From an uncultured Eubacteriales bacterium (GTDB taxonomy: Bacteria > Bacillota > Clostridia > Oscillospirales > Oscillospiraceae): a stretch of DNA of 62,560 nucleotides. The position numbers and the translations under genes were made by a program. The notes below the pieces were generated by a model. That model was not told the DNA's origin. It did no database searches and worked only from the letters and a program-made list of their open reading frames with translations. Within the stretch, counting starts at the first letter, position 1. Every line of letters begins with the position of its first letter. Location of the stretch: NCBI GenBank assembly GCA_900548615.1, contig URKW01000001.1:1-62560 (forward strand), in the 5' to 3' direction. Of the stretch, positions 1 to 7,306 are shown piece after piece.

Positions 1-520
1 AGCAGGGGCCGCAGGGGCCGGAGCCGTGCTCCCAGAAGTTGTCCTCCTTGCCGAAGCGGAAGATCTTCTCGGCGGGGATGCCGATCTCGTCGTGCCAGAT
101 GTTCCACGCCTCGTCGTCGTCCAGATAGACGGAGGGATACAGACGGTCAGGCTCCAGACCCACCCACTCGGGGCTGGTCAGGAACTCCCAAGACCAGGCG
201 ATGGCTTCGTGCTTGAAGTAGTCACCGAAGGAGAAGTTGCCCAGCATCTCGAAATAGGTGCCGTGGCGGGCGGTGTGGCCCACGTTGTCGATGTCGCCGG
301 TGCGGATGCACTTCTGGCAGGTGCAGACGCGGTGGCAGGGGGGCTCCTCCTCGCCCTTGAACCAGGGCTTCATGGGGGTCATGCCGGCGTTGATCAGCAG
401 GATGGATTTGTCGTTCTGGGGCACCAGCGAAAAGCTGGGCAGGCGCAGATGGCCTTTCGTCTCGAAGAACTTCAGGAACATTTCCCGCAGCTCATTCAGA
501 CTGTGATAGGGATGGCTCAT
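1..520 (-). CDS. alaS: Alanyl-tRNA synthetase, N-terminal part (runs off window)
   Basis: Charges tRNA-Ala with alanine in the cytoplasm. The minus strand from position 520 reads MSHPYHSLNELREMFLKFF and then the class II aminoacylation core, with the segment INAGMTPMKPWF and a Cys-rich stretch CHRVCTCQKCIRTGDIDNVG that is typical of bacterial AlaRS. The ATG at 520-518 is preceded by AAAGGAG about 8 bases upstream, which fixes the start. About 173 residues are visible; the family is about 870 residues, so most of the gene lies left of the window. Nothing looks broken. The family call is secure; completeness cannot be judged. Confidence 0.95.
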   Translation of the reverse strand, partial: MSHPYHSLNELREMFLKFFETKGHLRLPSFSLVPQNDKSILLINAGMTPMKPWFKGEEEPPCHRVCTCQKCIRTGDIDNVGHTARHGTYFEMLGNFSFGDYFKHEAIAWSWEFLTSPEWVGLEPDRLYPSVYLDDDEAWNIWHDEIGIPAEKIFRFGKEDNFWEHGSGPCGPC

Positions 521-575
521 AGTATTTCGCTCCTTTTATGATAAATTTTTTGATTTTGTTTCTTCTGCCGCTGTC

Positions 576-696
576 AAAGCCTCCCTTGTGTAAAGGGAGG
601 TGTCAACGCGAAGCGTTGACGGAGGGATTGTCAATTATCGTATTATCCCCTCAGTCGGCTTCGCCGACAGCTCCCCTTGCAACAAGGGGAGCCTTT
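576..696. repeat. Interspersed palindromic repeat, family 1, copy 1
   Basis: Starts with AAAGCCTCCCTTGTGTAAAG and ends with the inverted counterpart of the same segment (CTCCCCTTGCAACAAGGGGA). The centre holds GTCAACGCGAAGCGTTGAC and CGGCTTCGCCG mini-hairpins. Similar units lie at 39118-39229, 48642-48838, 50535-50652 and 55466-55647. It has no reading frame of its own and overlaps the 3' end of the acetyltransferase-like gene next door. Confidence 0.8.
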
Positions 697-1283
697 GGTG
701 TGTTGTCCTCGCACCAGTTTTCCACCAACGCCGCCAGCTCCGTCTCCAGATTCCGGAAGAACCGGGAGATATGCAGGCCGTCGGCCAGCGCGTGGTTGAC
801 GAACAGCGACACCGGCAGGGTCGTGCGGCCATTTGCCGTGACGTACTTGCCCCAGCTGATGCGGGGGTTGCTGTCGTCAGGGCTCACCATGGGGTGCTCC
901 AGCTGGGAGTAGTGGAGCCACGGCAGACTGGACACGAAGAAAAAGCTGCGCGCATCACCGTCCTCGGTGAGCGTGCCCCGCTCCAGCACCTCCCGCTGGC
1001 GGCACTGACCCAGGGCGATGAAAGCATCATAGGGCAGGTCGCCCTCCACCGTGCAGTAGACGTACACGCCGTCGGGCTTCATGGCGGTGTAGGAGGGTGG
1101 GCACCAGTCGAACTCCACCACTGTGCCGTCCTCCAGGATACGGCGGCGCAGCTGGGGCACGGCGTTGGCGGCCCGCGTCACCGCGTAGAGAAAGCTGAGG
1201 AAGAAGGGCAATGTCATTAAGTTAGTGGCGAAGACAGTAGGAGTATTCCTGTAAGAATGAGTGCATCCCCGAGCGGGATGCAC
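651..1283 (-). pseudogene. Chloramphenicol acetyltransferase-like gene, 5'-truncated
   Basis: CatA-fold acyltransferases move an acetyl group from acetyl-CoA to chloramphenicol or related acceptors. The frame contains the family core: LYAVTRAANAVPQLRRRI near the N-terminus, and the catalytic HxxxDG motif in VNHALADGLHISRFF. A full-length enzyme has about 210-220 residues with 35-45 residues before the segment seen here; these are missing and replaced by unrelated sequence around a 15-bp hairpin at 1255-1289. No convincing ribosome site precedes any start. The last residues (GAVGEAD and stop) are encoded by the interspersed repeat at 576-696. I infer a decayed gene, trimmed at both ends. An alternative start at the ATG near 1218 would give a shorter protein that still lacks part of the fold. 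Confidence 0.6.
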
Positions 1284-1289
1284 TCATTC
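1255..1289. other. Perfect 15-bp hairpin
   Basis: Arms GAATGAGTGCATCCC (1255-1269) and its exact complement (1275-1289) flank a 5-base loop. No T-run follows on either strand, so it is not a canonical intrinsic terminator. It sits exactly where homology to the acetyltransferase family stops. Confidence 0.6.
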
Positions 1290-1534
1290 TGCAAAAAAGC
1301 ATTTTAAAATTACAAAAAATGATAAGGAAATCTTGGCAGAGAATCAAAAAAATGCAGGAGGAGAAGAACCATTTTTGCTTTAAAACATGCAAGAAATTTT
1401 CCCTTATTGTTTCCCTTAAGCGGGAAAAATCGCCCCAGAACCAATAACACAAACAGGCACGAAAAGTAATGATATTTGTGAAGAAACTGAAACAATCAGC
1501 AACAATCATGCTGTGGTAACACGTGCCTTGGGCA
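1290..1534. other. AT-rich non-coding stretch left of the island
   Basis: This 245-base stretch is far richer in A and T than its surroundings and shows no frame with a ribosome site or recognisable protein. It ends directly at the left tRNA-Cys-like repeat. It contains no 5' half of a tRNA, so the repeat at 1535 is not attached to a complete tRNA gene. Confidence 0.5.
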
Positions 1535-1559
1535 ATTCAAATCCGGGTGTCACCTCCAA
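1535..1559 (+). repeat. Putative attachment site (left), tRNA-Cys 3'-end fragment
   Basis: The 25 bases match position for position those at 24676-24700. They read as the end of a tRNA: T-loop TTCAAAT, T-stem CCGGG, acceptor strand TGTCACC, discriminator T, then CCA. A U discriminator with this acceptor strand fits bacterial tRNA-Cys. The integrase gene ends 83 bases to the right, the usual arrangement for a tRNA-targeting integrase. No tRNA 5' half lies to the left, so this is an orphan copy. Confidence 0.7.
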
Positions 1560-1565
1560 ACAAAG

Positions 1566-1600
1566 CTCCCGAAACACAGGTGTTTCGGGAGTTTTTTCAT
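1566..1600 (+). terminator. Intrinsic terminator just inside the left repeat
   Basis: CTCCCGAAACAC, short loop, GTGTTTCGGGAG, then TTTTTT. It follows the tRNA 3'-end fragment as a tRNA terminator would. A sequence-related terminator occurs at 24896-24930 beyond the right repeat. Confidence 0.75.
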
Positions 1601-1615
1601 GCCTGAAAACAGGTT

Positions 1616-1637
1616 TTAGCCTTATTTTTAGCCTTAT
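1616..1637 (+). repeat. 22-bp direct repeat inside left end (possible integrase arm site)
   Basis: Consists of two tandem TTAGCCTTAT-type units and is identical to 24538-24559. Both copies lie just inside the element, about 55-140 bp from the terminal repeat, and have the same orientation. This placement resembles arm-type binding sites of tyrosine integrases; the role is inferred. Confidence 0.6.
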
Positions 1638-1641
1638 TGGG

Positions 1642-2853
1642 TCAACCGGCGGAAACTGTGCGAATAAAACGCTCCATGCGGTCGGCACTTTCACGCTTCA
1701 TCTGGTCAGTCACATGGCCATATACGTCCAGCGTAAAGGCCGCTGTGGCGTGGCCCAGATTGCCCTGCACGGTCTTGATGTCGTCCCCGGCGCGGATCGC
1801 GGCGACTGCGTAGGAGTGACGCAGGTCGTGGAAACGGGCATCGGGACAACCGATGGCCGCAACGATGCGCTTGTACTCGCGGTAGACGGTCGGCTTTGTC
1901 AGGTGCGTCCCGAACTCGCTGGTAAAGACCAGACCCTCCGGATTTTGCCAGTCATTGCCCAACAGAAGCTTCTGCTGCATTTGCCATCGGCGCTGCTGCT
2001 GCAACCGGGCAAGGACAGTCTGTGCCGCGGCGATGGTACGGCTTCGGCCATTCTTCGGAGAAACAAGCTCATAGCCCTTGCTCCCCTTGTCCTGATGCAG
2101 CTGCATTTGCTTTTCCACAGAGATGATACCTGTATGAAAGTCAATGCAGTCCCACGTCAGACCCAGTACCTCGCCCTCCCGCATACCGGTGAACAGCGTC
2201 AGGATAAACAGTGTTTCAAAGCGGTTTCCCTGTATAGCGGTCAGAAATGCGGTGATCTGCGCGTCATCAAAGGGTTTGATCTTCTTGCGCTCTATCCGCG
2301 GCAGGATACAGGCATCGGCAGGGTTGTATCGCAGATAGCCGATCAGTACCGCTTGTTGAAGTGCTTTGTGGAGAACACCGTGGACATTCTTCACCGTTTT
2401 CGCGGAAAGACCCTCCGGATTCTGCTCGGACGGTTCTCCCATCGCGTTGTAAAATGCCTGTATCATCGGTGCGTTCAATGCCTCCAACCGCACCGCACCC
2501 AACGCTGGCAGAATGTGCAGCCTGATATCGGATTTATAGATGTGTGCCGTTCTGGGCTTCACGCCGCCCAAGTAGGTCTTTGACCATATCTCCAGCCATT
2601 GGGACAATGTCAGCTTGCACGGCGCATGATACACGCCGTTATCAATATCCAGCGTTACCTGCTTCAGCTTCTGCGCCACTTCCTTCTGCGTCTTTCCAGT
2701 GATACTGCGCTGGATCTGCTTGCCCGTGCCGGGGTCGAAGCCCTCCGTGTAGCGGCCTTGCCAGTAGGTGTAGGTCTTTCCGTTCCTTGTTGTTGTGATT
2801 TTTCTGATAGAGCCGGCACCACCGGCTCCTTTTCCTGTTTTTGTACGCGGCAT
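1642..2853 (-). CDS. int: Tyrosine integrase (site-specific recombinase)
   Basis: Predicted DNA strand-exchange enzyme of 403 residues. Residues about 10-60 (GSIRKITTTRNGKTYTYWQG, then ITGKTQKEVAQKL) form the small arm-binding domain seen in Tn916-type integrases. A SAM-like core-binding domain follows, then the catalytic domain with Arg in GMREGE, the HDLRHSY box, GNLGHATAAFTLDVYGH and the nucleophilic Tyr within it. The ATG at 2853 has AAAGGAG six bases upstream; an upstream in-frame ATG has no ribosome site. The stop lies 83 bases from the left 25-bp repeat. With the excisionase-like gene upstream it forms a standard integration/excision module. Complete and apparently functional. Confidence 0.93.
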   Translation of the reverse strand: MPRTKTGKGAGGAGSIRKITTTRNGKTYTYWQGRYTEGFDPGTGKQIQRSITGKTQKEVAQKLKQVTLDIDNGVYHAPCKLTLSQWLEIWSKTYLGGVKPRTAHIYKSDIRLHILPALGAVRLEALNAPMIQAFYNAMGEPSEQNPEGLSAKTVKNVHGVLHKALQQAVLIGYLRYNPADACILPRIERKKIKPFDDAQITAFLTAIQGNRFETLFILTLFTGMREGEVLGLTWDCIDFHTGIISVEKQMQLHQDKGSKGYELVSPKNGRSRTIAAAQTVLARLQQQRRWQMQQKLLLGNDWQNPEGLVFTSEFGTHLTKPTVYREYKRIVAAIGCPDARFHDLRHSYAVAAIRAGDDIKTVQGNLGHATAAFTLDVYGHVTDQMKRESADRMERFIRTVSAG

Positions 2854-2943
2854 ATACGCTCCTTTCCGCCGCGCGGAATGTACCATCTCCATGATATATC
2901 CCGCGCGGCTGTTGTGCAAGTTTTATTTCTGTGGCAAAGATCT

Positions 2944-3138
2944 TTACTTCCGCAGGAACTCCAGCAGGGCCTCTCTCGGAATACGAATCTGCCTACCAAT
3001 GCGGACGCTCCGTATCTGTCCGCTGCGGATCAGCTCGTAGGCGGTGTTGCGGCCGATGCCAAGGATGGGGATCAAGTCTTCTACCCGCAGGATCATGGGG
3101 AGGTCGCTTAAATCACGATACTTATTCTCCACGGGCAC
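2944..3138 (-). CDS. xis: Excisionase-type helix-turn-helix protein
   Basis: A 64-residue protein with the MerR-like winged-helix fold of the excisionase DNA-binding family: ILRVEDLIPILGIGRNTAYELIRSG, then RIGRQIRIPREALLEFL. Such proteins bend attachment-site DNA and turn an integrase toward excision, and some also act as repressors. The gene overlaps the 3' end of the second recombinase by 17 bases and precedes int by 90 bases, so the three genes are probably cotranscribed on the minus strand. The length is normal for the family. Confidence 0.85.
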   Translation of the reverse strand: MPVENKYRDLSDLPMILRVEDLIPILGIGRNTAYELIRSGQIRSVRIGRQIRIPREALLEFLRK

Positions 3139-4036
3139 TACCTCCCTTCACGGATGCCAGATAGATGTTCGTCACGTCGGGCCGCTCATGTCCCAACAAA
3201 CGGGACACGGTAAAATGGGCGTCCAAGGGCGTCATGCCGCCATTGACGAGAGATGTATACTTTTCGGCGGCGTAGGTGTGCCGCAGCCCATGGAAGGTAA
3301 TGCGCCTGTCCGGTGCGGTGGGGCCACAGATGGCGTCACGGCGGCGGAGGATAAACTGCTGCATGCCGTTGATGGCCCGGTCAGTGGGGACGCCGTCCGG
3401 CACCAGCAGCTTATGGCCGCGTTCCGTTTCCTCCAGCAGCCGCTGCAGCATCATGGTGATACGGTCATCCTCGATGGGAACGATACGCACCTTACCGCCC
3501 TTGCCCTTCACGGTGAGGGCGTTTTCACGCAGCGCACGCTCCGCCGCGGCGGTGTCCATACGGAAGCACTCGTGGATGCGCAGACCGGCATAGCGAGCCA
3601 AATACAGGGCGAGGATGTAGTCCTCCCGCTCCTCCGCCATGGCGCGGCCGATCAGCTTGCCGAACTCCGGGTTCGTCCATGTGCGATCCTGCTGCCCGAA
3701 GCGGCGGCGTTCCAAGGCGACGCCCAGTTCTTCATTACCTGGCAGCGTGTAACGGGGATGGGACATCTTATCATGGAAGAAGCGGATGGCGGAAAGGTCG
3801 GTTTTGACGGTGTTGGCGGACTTGCCCTGCGCCTGCAAATAGAGAACGTAGCTCACCAGATGCTTGCCGCTGATGTTCTCCAGCTTTTGCAGATGGTAGT
3901 GGGCGGCAAGGTAGGCGCAGAAACGCCTGACCGCCTCGTAGTAGCGATCCTTCGTGCGGAAGCTGCCCTGACGGTTGTGCCGGGCCATCTTGTCCAGTTG
4001 GGTAACGAGGGTGTGGTAAATACCTTTTGTGGTCAT
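3122..4036 (-). CDS. XerC/XerD-like tyrosine recombinase
   Basis: 304 residues. The N-terminal half is a core-binding domain (YLAAHYHLQKLENISGKHL, then ANTVKTDLSAIRFFHDKM). The catalytic half has Arg in YAGLRIHECFRMD, Lys in VKGKGGKVRIVPI, the HGLRHTYA box, LLGHERPDVTNIYL with His and the nucleophilic Tyr. It lacks the arm-binding domain of int, so it resembles XerC/D-type or mobile-element recombinases. The ATG at 4036 follows AAGGAG at good spacing. Having two different tyrosine recombinases in a row suggests either a composite element or two layered insertions. Confidence 0.9.
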   Translation of the reverse strand: MTTKGIYHTLVTQLDKMARHNRQGSFRTKDRYYEAVRRFCAYLAAHYHLQKLENISGKHLVSYVLYLQAQGKSANTVKTDLSAIRFFHDKMSHPRYTLPGNEELGVALERRRFGQQDRTWTNPEFGKLIGRAMAEEREDYILALYLARYAGLRIHECFRMDTAAAERALRENALTVKGKGGKVRIVPIEDDRITMMLQRLLEETERGHKLLVPDGVPTDRAINGMQQFILRRRDAICGPTAPDRRITFHGLRHTYAAEKYTSLVNGGMTPLDAHFTVSRLLGHERPDVTNIYLASVKGGSARGE

Positions 4037-4083
4037 ATAGAGAAAGCTCCTTATATTCAAAATTATGTTCAGATGGGCGCACT

Positions 4084-4176
4084 TCACCTGTTGGCAAGGA
4101 GAGCCATTTCCGGCGTATCTCCGCAGAACTGATAGACTGCCGCAGGCGGAAAGCTTTGGTGCTGCGTGCTTTTCAT
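4084..4176 (-). CDS. Possible 30-residue ORF upstream of the recombinase
   Basis: Reads MKSTQHQSFPPAAVYQF and ends CGDTPEMALLANR before a stop. It lies 47 bases upstream of the XerC/D-like gene on the same strand. The ribosome site is weak. The look is that of small leader-like ORFs in Tn916/Tn1549-type elements, but I do not recognise a family. Low confidence that it is translated. Confidence 0.3.
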   Translation of the reverse strand: MKSTQHQSFPPAAVYQFCGDTPEMALLANR

Positions 4177-5043
4177 GGCTCGCCCGTATGTCTGTCTCTC
4201 TTTACTTGTGCCAGGTCAGTACGCTGCCACATGGGGCAAATATGCCCTGCTCCGATGGAGCGGTGGCGAACACCAGGCCGCTGAACTCGGCTGCGGAAGG
4301 CTCCGCCGGTGTCCTGTGATCCGCCCGGCGACGGATCGAGGGATGTGCGATACCCCGTATGACCGGCGCCGCACTCTGACTGTGGCATACAGGGCGGGAG
4401 CTTGCCTCTCCCTTGACGATTTTCCTGCCGTATCGTCCCAACGGCTTTTTACAAAACTTCTTTTCCTGATCTGCGCCGAATTGATTTCGGCGCTCTTTCT
4501 TTTCCTGCGGTATCGCGGCGATGGCAAGTGCCGCGACAAAACGGTAAGCAAAAACGCAGGAAGAATCTTCCTGCCGTTTCGGCTTCATACGATCCTTCCT
4601 GCGTTTGCAGTATTGTTCAATTCTGATGGCCGCCCGTTTTTCGGGAGCCGCATTTTGACATACTTCGGGTTCTTAATCAGAGCGAAAAGCTGTTGATAGC
4701 CTTCCACCCGTGCCTGCTCTGCCTCGACCTAAATGCTTGATGCCTTAAGTACGCGTTCAGTGTAGTACGGAGGCAGAGAAATGTACAGGTGGAAACTGCC
4801 GCGAGAAAAATTCCTGGCAGCATAGTCATTGAAATACGAGGGCGCAATGGCCCATAAATACAAACGGGAGCATAATGCTCCTCAAGTACAAACTTAACAA
4901 CGTGTGCGATCCGAACCGTGTTCGGAAACCCCGGTGGGGCGGTGCACAAAGAACAATGGTAATTCTTATATAACACAATATATTGTGGTTGTAAATATAG
5001 AAATGTCAAAATAATGTATCGAGGAAGAACGCGGCCAAAAATG
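4177..5043. other. Mobile-element remnant without an intact gene
   Basis: About 870 bases with short overlapping frames on both strands but no frame with a ribosome site and a recognisable product. A minus-strand frame (4202-4588) is rich in Lys, Arg and Gln but lacks a family signature. Inverted pieces such as GCAGGAAGAATCTTCCTGC near 4557 are present. I read this as decayed DNA of the element that supplied the recombinases. Confidence 0.4.
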
Positions 5044-5106
5044 TAATACGCATTATCTCCGTATTAAATGCGTATTACGGAGATAATGCGTATTGCGTGC
5101 GTATTA
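5044..5106. repeat. 19-bp inverted repeat with TGCGTATTA iterations
   Basis: AATACGCATTATCTCCGTA (5045-5063) and its exact complement (5076-5094) enclose 12 bases. TGCGTATT(A) occurs at 5069, 5087 and 5098 and inverted at 5044. Iterated sites plus a long palindrome suggest a protein-binding or origin-like site of the old mobile element, or a regulatory hairpin. No replication gene lies nearby. Confidence 0.6.
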
Positions 5107-5164
5107 AAGGTGTATTGGCTTTTAATAAAGGCTGCCCCTATGTATGTAAACATTTTCTTTTGGG

Positions 5165-5481
5165 ACTTCAGGCTATGAAAAAAACATAATTGACCTCTAT
5201 ATGAAATCTGGCCTTTATATCACGGAAATCGTCAAGAGGCTGTATCAGAGCGAGCAGATGAAGAAGCAGTTCCCTGATCCCAAAGAACGCTTGCGCCACA
5301 TTTTTGAGAAATAGGTGTATGGGCTGGCACCTACCGAAATCATCTATCACATTGCGCTCTCGTACATCCTTGGCTTTAATGAGGATACGAAGGACATCAA
5401 GCACAACTTCCGGCAGTTAGACGCATTTCTGTATGCCAAGGAAGGAACGCTCCAGCAGAAGCTGGACGAATTGTTTAGTTG
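5165..5481 (+). pseudogene. Degenerate small gene with an in-frame stop
   Basis: The plus strand reads MKSGLYITEIVKRLYQSEQ from 5199, then a TAG stop after HIFEK near 5312, and continues in the same frame with VYGLAPTEIIYHIALSYILG to a stop at 5481. The composition is that of a real alpha-helical protein. The internal stop and lack of a ribosome site mark it as broken. I do not recognise the family; by context it belonged to the mobile element. Confidence 0.5.
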
Positions 5482-5502
5482 ATTACCACTGCATTCCAAA
5501 AG

Positions 5503-5542
5503 AAAGGCACCGGCATCTTCAGTTAGATGCCGGTGCCTTTTT
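5503..5542 (+). terminator. Strong intrinsic terminator
   Basis: GGCACCGGCATC, 7-base loop, GATGCCGGTGCC, then TTTTT. It closes the mobile-element remnant and insulates the cobalamin operon from upstream transcription. Confidence 0.85.
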
Positions 5543-5565
5543 CTGCACAAATCGCTTTTGATGAG

Positions 5566-5642
5566 AAATCCCACATAAGACTTTAGAGCAACCGCCCACT
5601 CCCAAATACCTATAATAAAAAATCCCACATCAGATTTTAGAC
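5566..5642 (+). repeat. Two near-identical 20-bp direct repeats upstream of the cobalamin promoter
   Basis: AAATCCCACATAAGACTTTA at about 5566 and AAATCCCACATCAGATTTTA at about 5620 differ at few bases and are 54 bp apart. They end 20 bases before the -35 box. They may be activator sites or leftover duplication; function unknown. Confidence 0.4.
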
Positions 5643-5662
5643 AGCCCCGCCATCAGAACGGA

Positions 5663-5690
5663 TTGACAATTCGACAAAATGTGATATAAT
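5663..5690 (+). promoter_or_regulatory. Sigma-70 type promoter of the cobalamin operon
   Basis: TTGACA (5663-5668), 16-base spacer, TATAAT (5685-5690). Transcription would start near 5697, just before the riboswitch. Confidence 0.8.
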
Positions 5691-5717
5691 CCCACTGTCT
5701 GGAAAAATATAAAGTTG

Positions 5718-5905
5718 TAGCACAGAGGTGTCTGCTCAAAAGCAGATGAAAAGGGAATCCGGTGGGAATCCGGAGCGATGCAGTCACTGTGTACGGGAGC
5801 GGCCTTGCAATCCACTGGGAAACTGGGAAGGGCAATGCCGTGACGAACGAAGTCAGGAGACCTGCCTCTGTGTGGAATCTCGAACCCGCTGCCCACAGGT
5901 TGGTG
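5718..5905 (+). ncRNA. Cobalamin riboswitch
   Basis: Adenosylcobalamin-type aptamer in the operon leader. Conserved parts are visible in order: CACAGAGGTG (5721), AAAAGGGAATCCGGTG with a tandem AATCCGG, GTGTACGGGAGCGG, the CCACTGGGAAACTGGGAAGG core, and the B12 box AGTCAGGAGACCTGCC (5851-5866). The outer stem CACAGAG/CTCTGTG closes at 5872. A cobalamin-producing operon follows directly, so bound cobalamin should lower expression. The expression platform is the terminator at 5971-5999. Confidence 0.95.
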
Positions 5906-5970
5906 TTCCTACGAACTTATGACCCAAGCGCGTCTGCGCGAGGATCTGCCAGTAGTAAGAAGCACAGAGG

Positions 5971-5999
5971 TCGGCTGCGGAAAACCGCAGCCGCTTTTA
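5971..5999 (+). terminator. Riboswitch-controlled terminator
   Basis: CGGCTGCGG, AAAA loop, CCGCAGCCG, then CTTTTAT. It lies between the aptamer and cbiK, so it is the likely off-state terminator used when cobalamin is bound. Confidence 0.75.
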
Positions 6000-6038
6000 T
6001 ATTCTTTCAGAACATTTTTTGAAACGAGGTAGTTCCCC

Positions 6039-7232
6039 ATGAAGAAAGCACTTGCCTTTCTGATGGCGGCTGTGATGCTGATGAGCATGCTGACCGCCTG
6101 CGGCAACAAGGACGTTGCCGATGACACCAAGGACAACAACGATGTGTCCACCGCCGAGGCTGATCAGGCCGCCGCCGACAAGGTCGCCGCGCTGATCGAC
6201 GCCATCTACGTGCAGGAGCGCACTGAGGAGACAGACGCCCAGTGCGAGGCCGCCAAGGCCGCTTGGGACGCCCTGACCGATGCCCAGAAGGCACTGGTGG
6301 AGGGCGAGGAAGCCAGCCCCGACTATTTCGGTCTGGACACCGGTGACGCGTCCAAGGACGATCCCCGCAACCAGGATGAGATCGGCGAGAAGGAGCTGCT
6401 GGTGGTGTCCTTCGGCACCTCCTACAACGACAGCCGCGTAGCCGACATCAAGAGCATCGAGGATGCCCTGCAGGCGGCCAACCCCGATTGGTCCGTGCGC
6501 CGCGCCTTCACCGCTCAGATCATCATCAACCACATCCAGGCCCGTGACGGCGAGAAGATCGACAACATGGAGCAGGCTCTGGAGCGCGCTGTCGCCAACG
6601 GCGTGAAGCAGCTGGTGGTGCAGCCCACCCATCTGATGCACGGTGCTGAGTACGATGAGATGTGCGCCGCCATCGACAAGGTTCGTGACAAGTTCGAGTC
6701 CGTTGAGATCGCCGAGCCCATGCTGGGTGAGGTGGGCAACGATGCCACCGTCATCAACGCCGACAAGGAAGCCGTTGCCAAGGCCGTCGTCGCCGCTGCT
6801 CTGAGCGAGAGCGGTTACGAGTCCACCGCCGCCGCCAAGGAGGCCGGTGTGGCTTATGTGCTGATGGGTCACGGTACGGCGCACGTGGCGAAGGTCACTT
6901 ACAGCCAGATGGCCACCCAGATGGACAAGCTGGGCTATGAGAACGTATTCATCGGCACCGTGGAGGGCGAGCCCGAGGACACCTCCTGCGAGGCCGTGAT
7001 CGCAGCTGTCAAGGAAGCCGGTTACACCACCGTGGTGCTGCGTCCCCTGATGGTCGTGGCGGGCGACCACGCCAACAACGACATGGCCGGTGCGGACGAG
7101 GATTCCTGGAAGACCATGTTTGAGGCCGCCGGTCTCACCGTGAACTGCCAGATCTCCGGTCTGGGCCGTATCGCGGACGTGCAGGCTCTCTACGTGGCAC
7201 ACACCAAGGCTGCCATCGACGCTATCGCGTAA
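6039..7232 (+). CDS. cbiK: Exported CbiK-type sirohydrochlorin cobaltochelatase (lipoprotein)
   Basis: CbiK inserts Co2+ into sirohydrochlorin (factor II), the entry step of anaerobic cobalamin synthesis. Here the 397-residue protein starts with a lipoprotein signal: Lys-Lys, hydrophobic core LAFLMAAVMLMSM, lipobox LTAC with Cys at about 21. A linker of about 100 acidic residues follows. The chelatase domain begins near 115 with LLVVSFGTSYNDSR and contains QPTHLMHGAEYDEM and MGHGTAHVAKVTYSQM, holding the likely metal-binding His residues. It is first in the operon behind the riboswitch. Cytoplasmic CbiK is about 260 residues; export is unusual, though a periplasmic CbiK is known in Desulfovibrio. 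No second, cytoplasmic CbiK or CbiX is in the window. Confidence 0.92.
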   Translation: MKKALAFLMAAVMLMSMLTACGNKDVADDTKDNNDVSTAEADQAAADKVAALIDAIYVQERTEETDAQCEAAKAAWDALTDAQKALVEGEEASPDYFGLDTGDASKDDPRNQDEIGEKELLVVSFGTSYNDSRVADIKSIEDALQAANPDWSVRRAFTAQIIINHIQARDGEKIDNMEQALERAVANGVKQLVVQPTHLMHGAEYDEMCAAIDKVRDKFESVEIAEPMLGEVGNDATVINADKEAVAKAVVAAALSESGYESTAAAKEAGVAYVLMGHGTAHVAKVTYSQMATQMDKLGYENVFIGTVEGEPEDTSCEAVIAAVKEAGYTTVVLRPLMVVAGDHANNDMAGADEDSWKTMFEAAGLTVNCQISGLGRIADVQALYVAHTKAAIDAIA

Positions 7233-7245
7233 CAAGGACTGACTT

Positions 7246-7284
7246 GGCTCCGGGGCGGTATATTATCGCCTCGGAGCCTTTTTC
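7246..7284 (+). terminator. Internal terminator between cbiK and the next gene
   Basis: GGCTCCG plus GGGCG pair with CGCC and CGGAGCC around an AT-rich loop, followed by TTTTT. It lies inside the 75-base gap after cbiK. It should let only part of the transcripts continue, unless a promoter I cannot see exists downstream. Confidence 0.7.
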
Positions 7285-7306
7285 AGAGCAAGGAGGACAC
7301 ATAAAA

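Noticed and set aside
1535..1560. A functional tRNA-Cys gene at either end of the island
   Set aside because: Only the T-loop, acceptor 3' strand and CCA are present. No matching 5' acceptor strand (GGTGACA), D-arm or anticodon arm occurs upstream of either copy.
4202..4588. A 128-residue minus-strand protein in the mobile-element remnant
   Set aside because: No ribosome site, no family signature, and overlapping frames of similar length on the other strand.
5044..5106. Plasmid-type replication origin with iterons
   Set aside because: The repeats are suggestive, but there is no rep gene, DnaA box cluster or AT-rich unwinding region nearby, so it is reported only as a palindrome.
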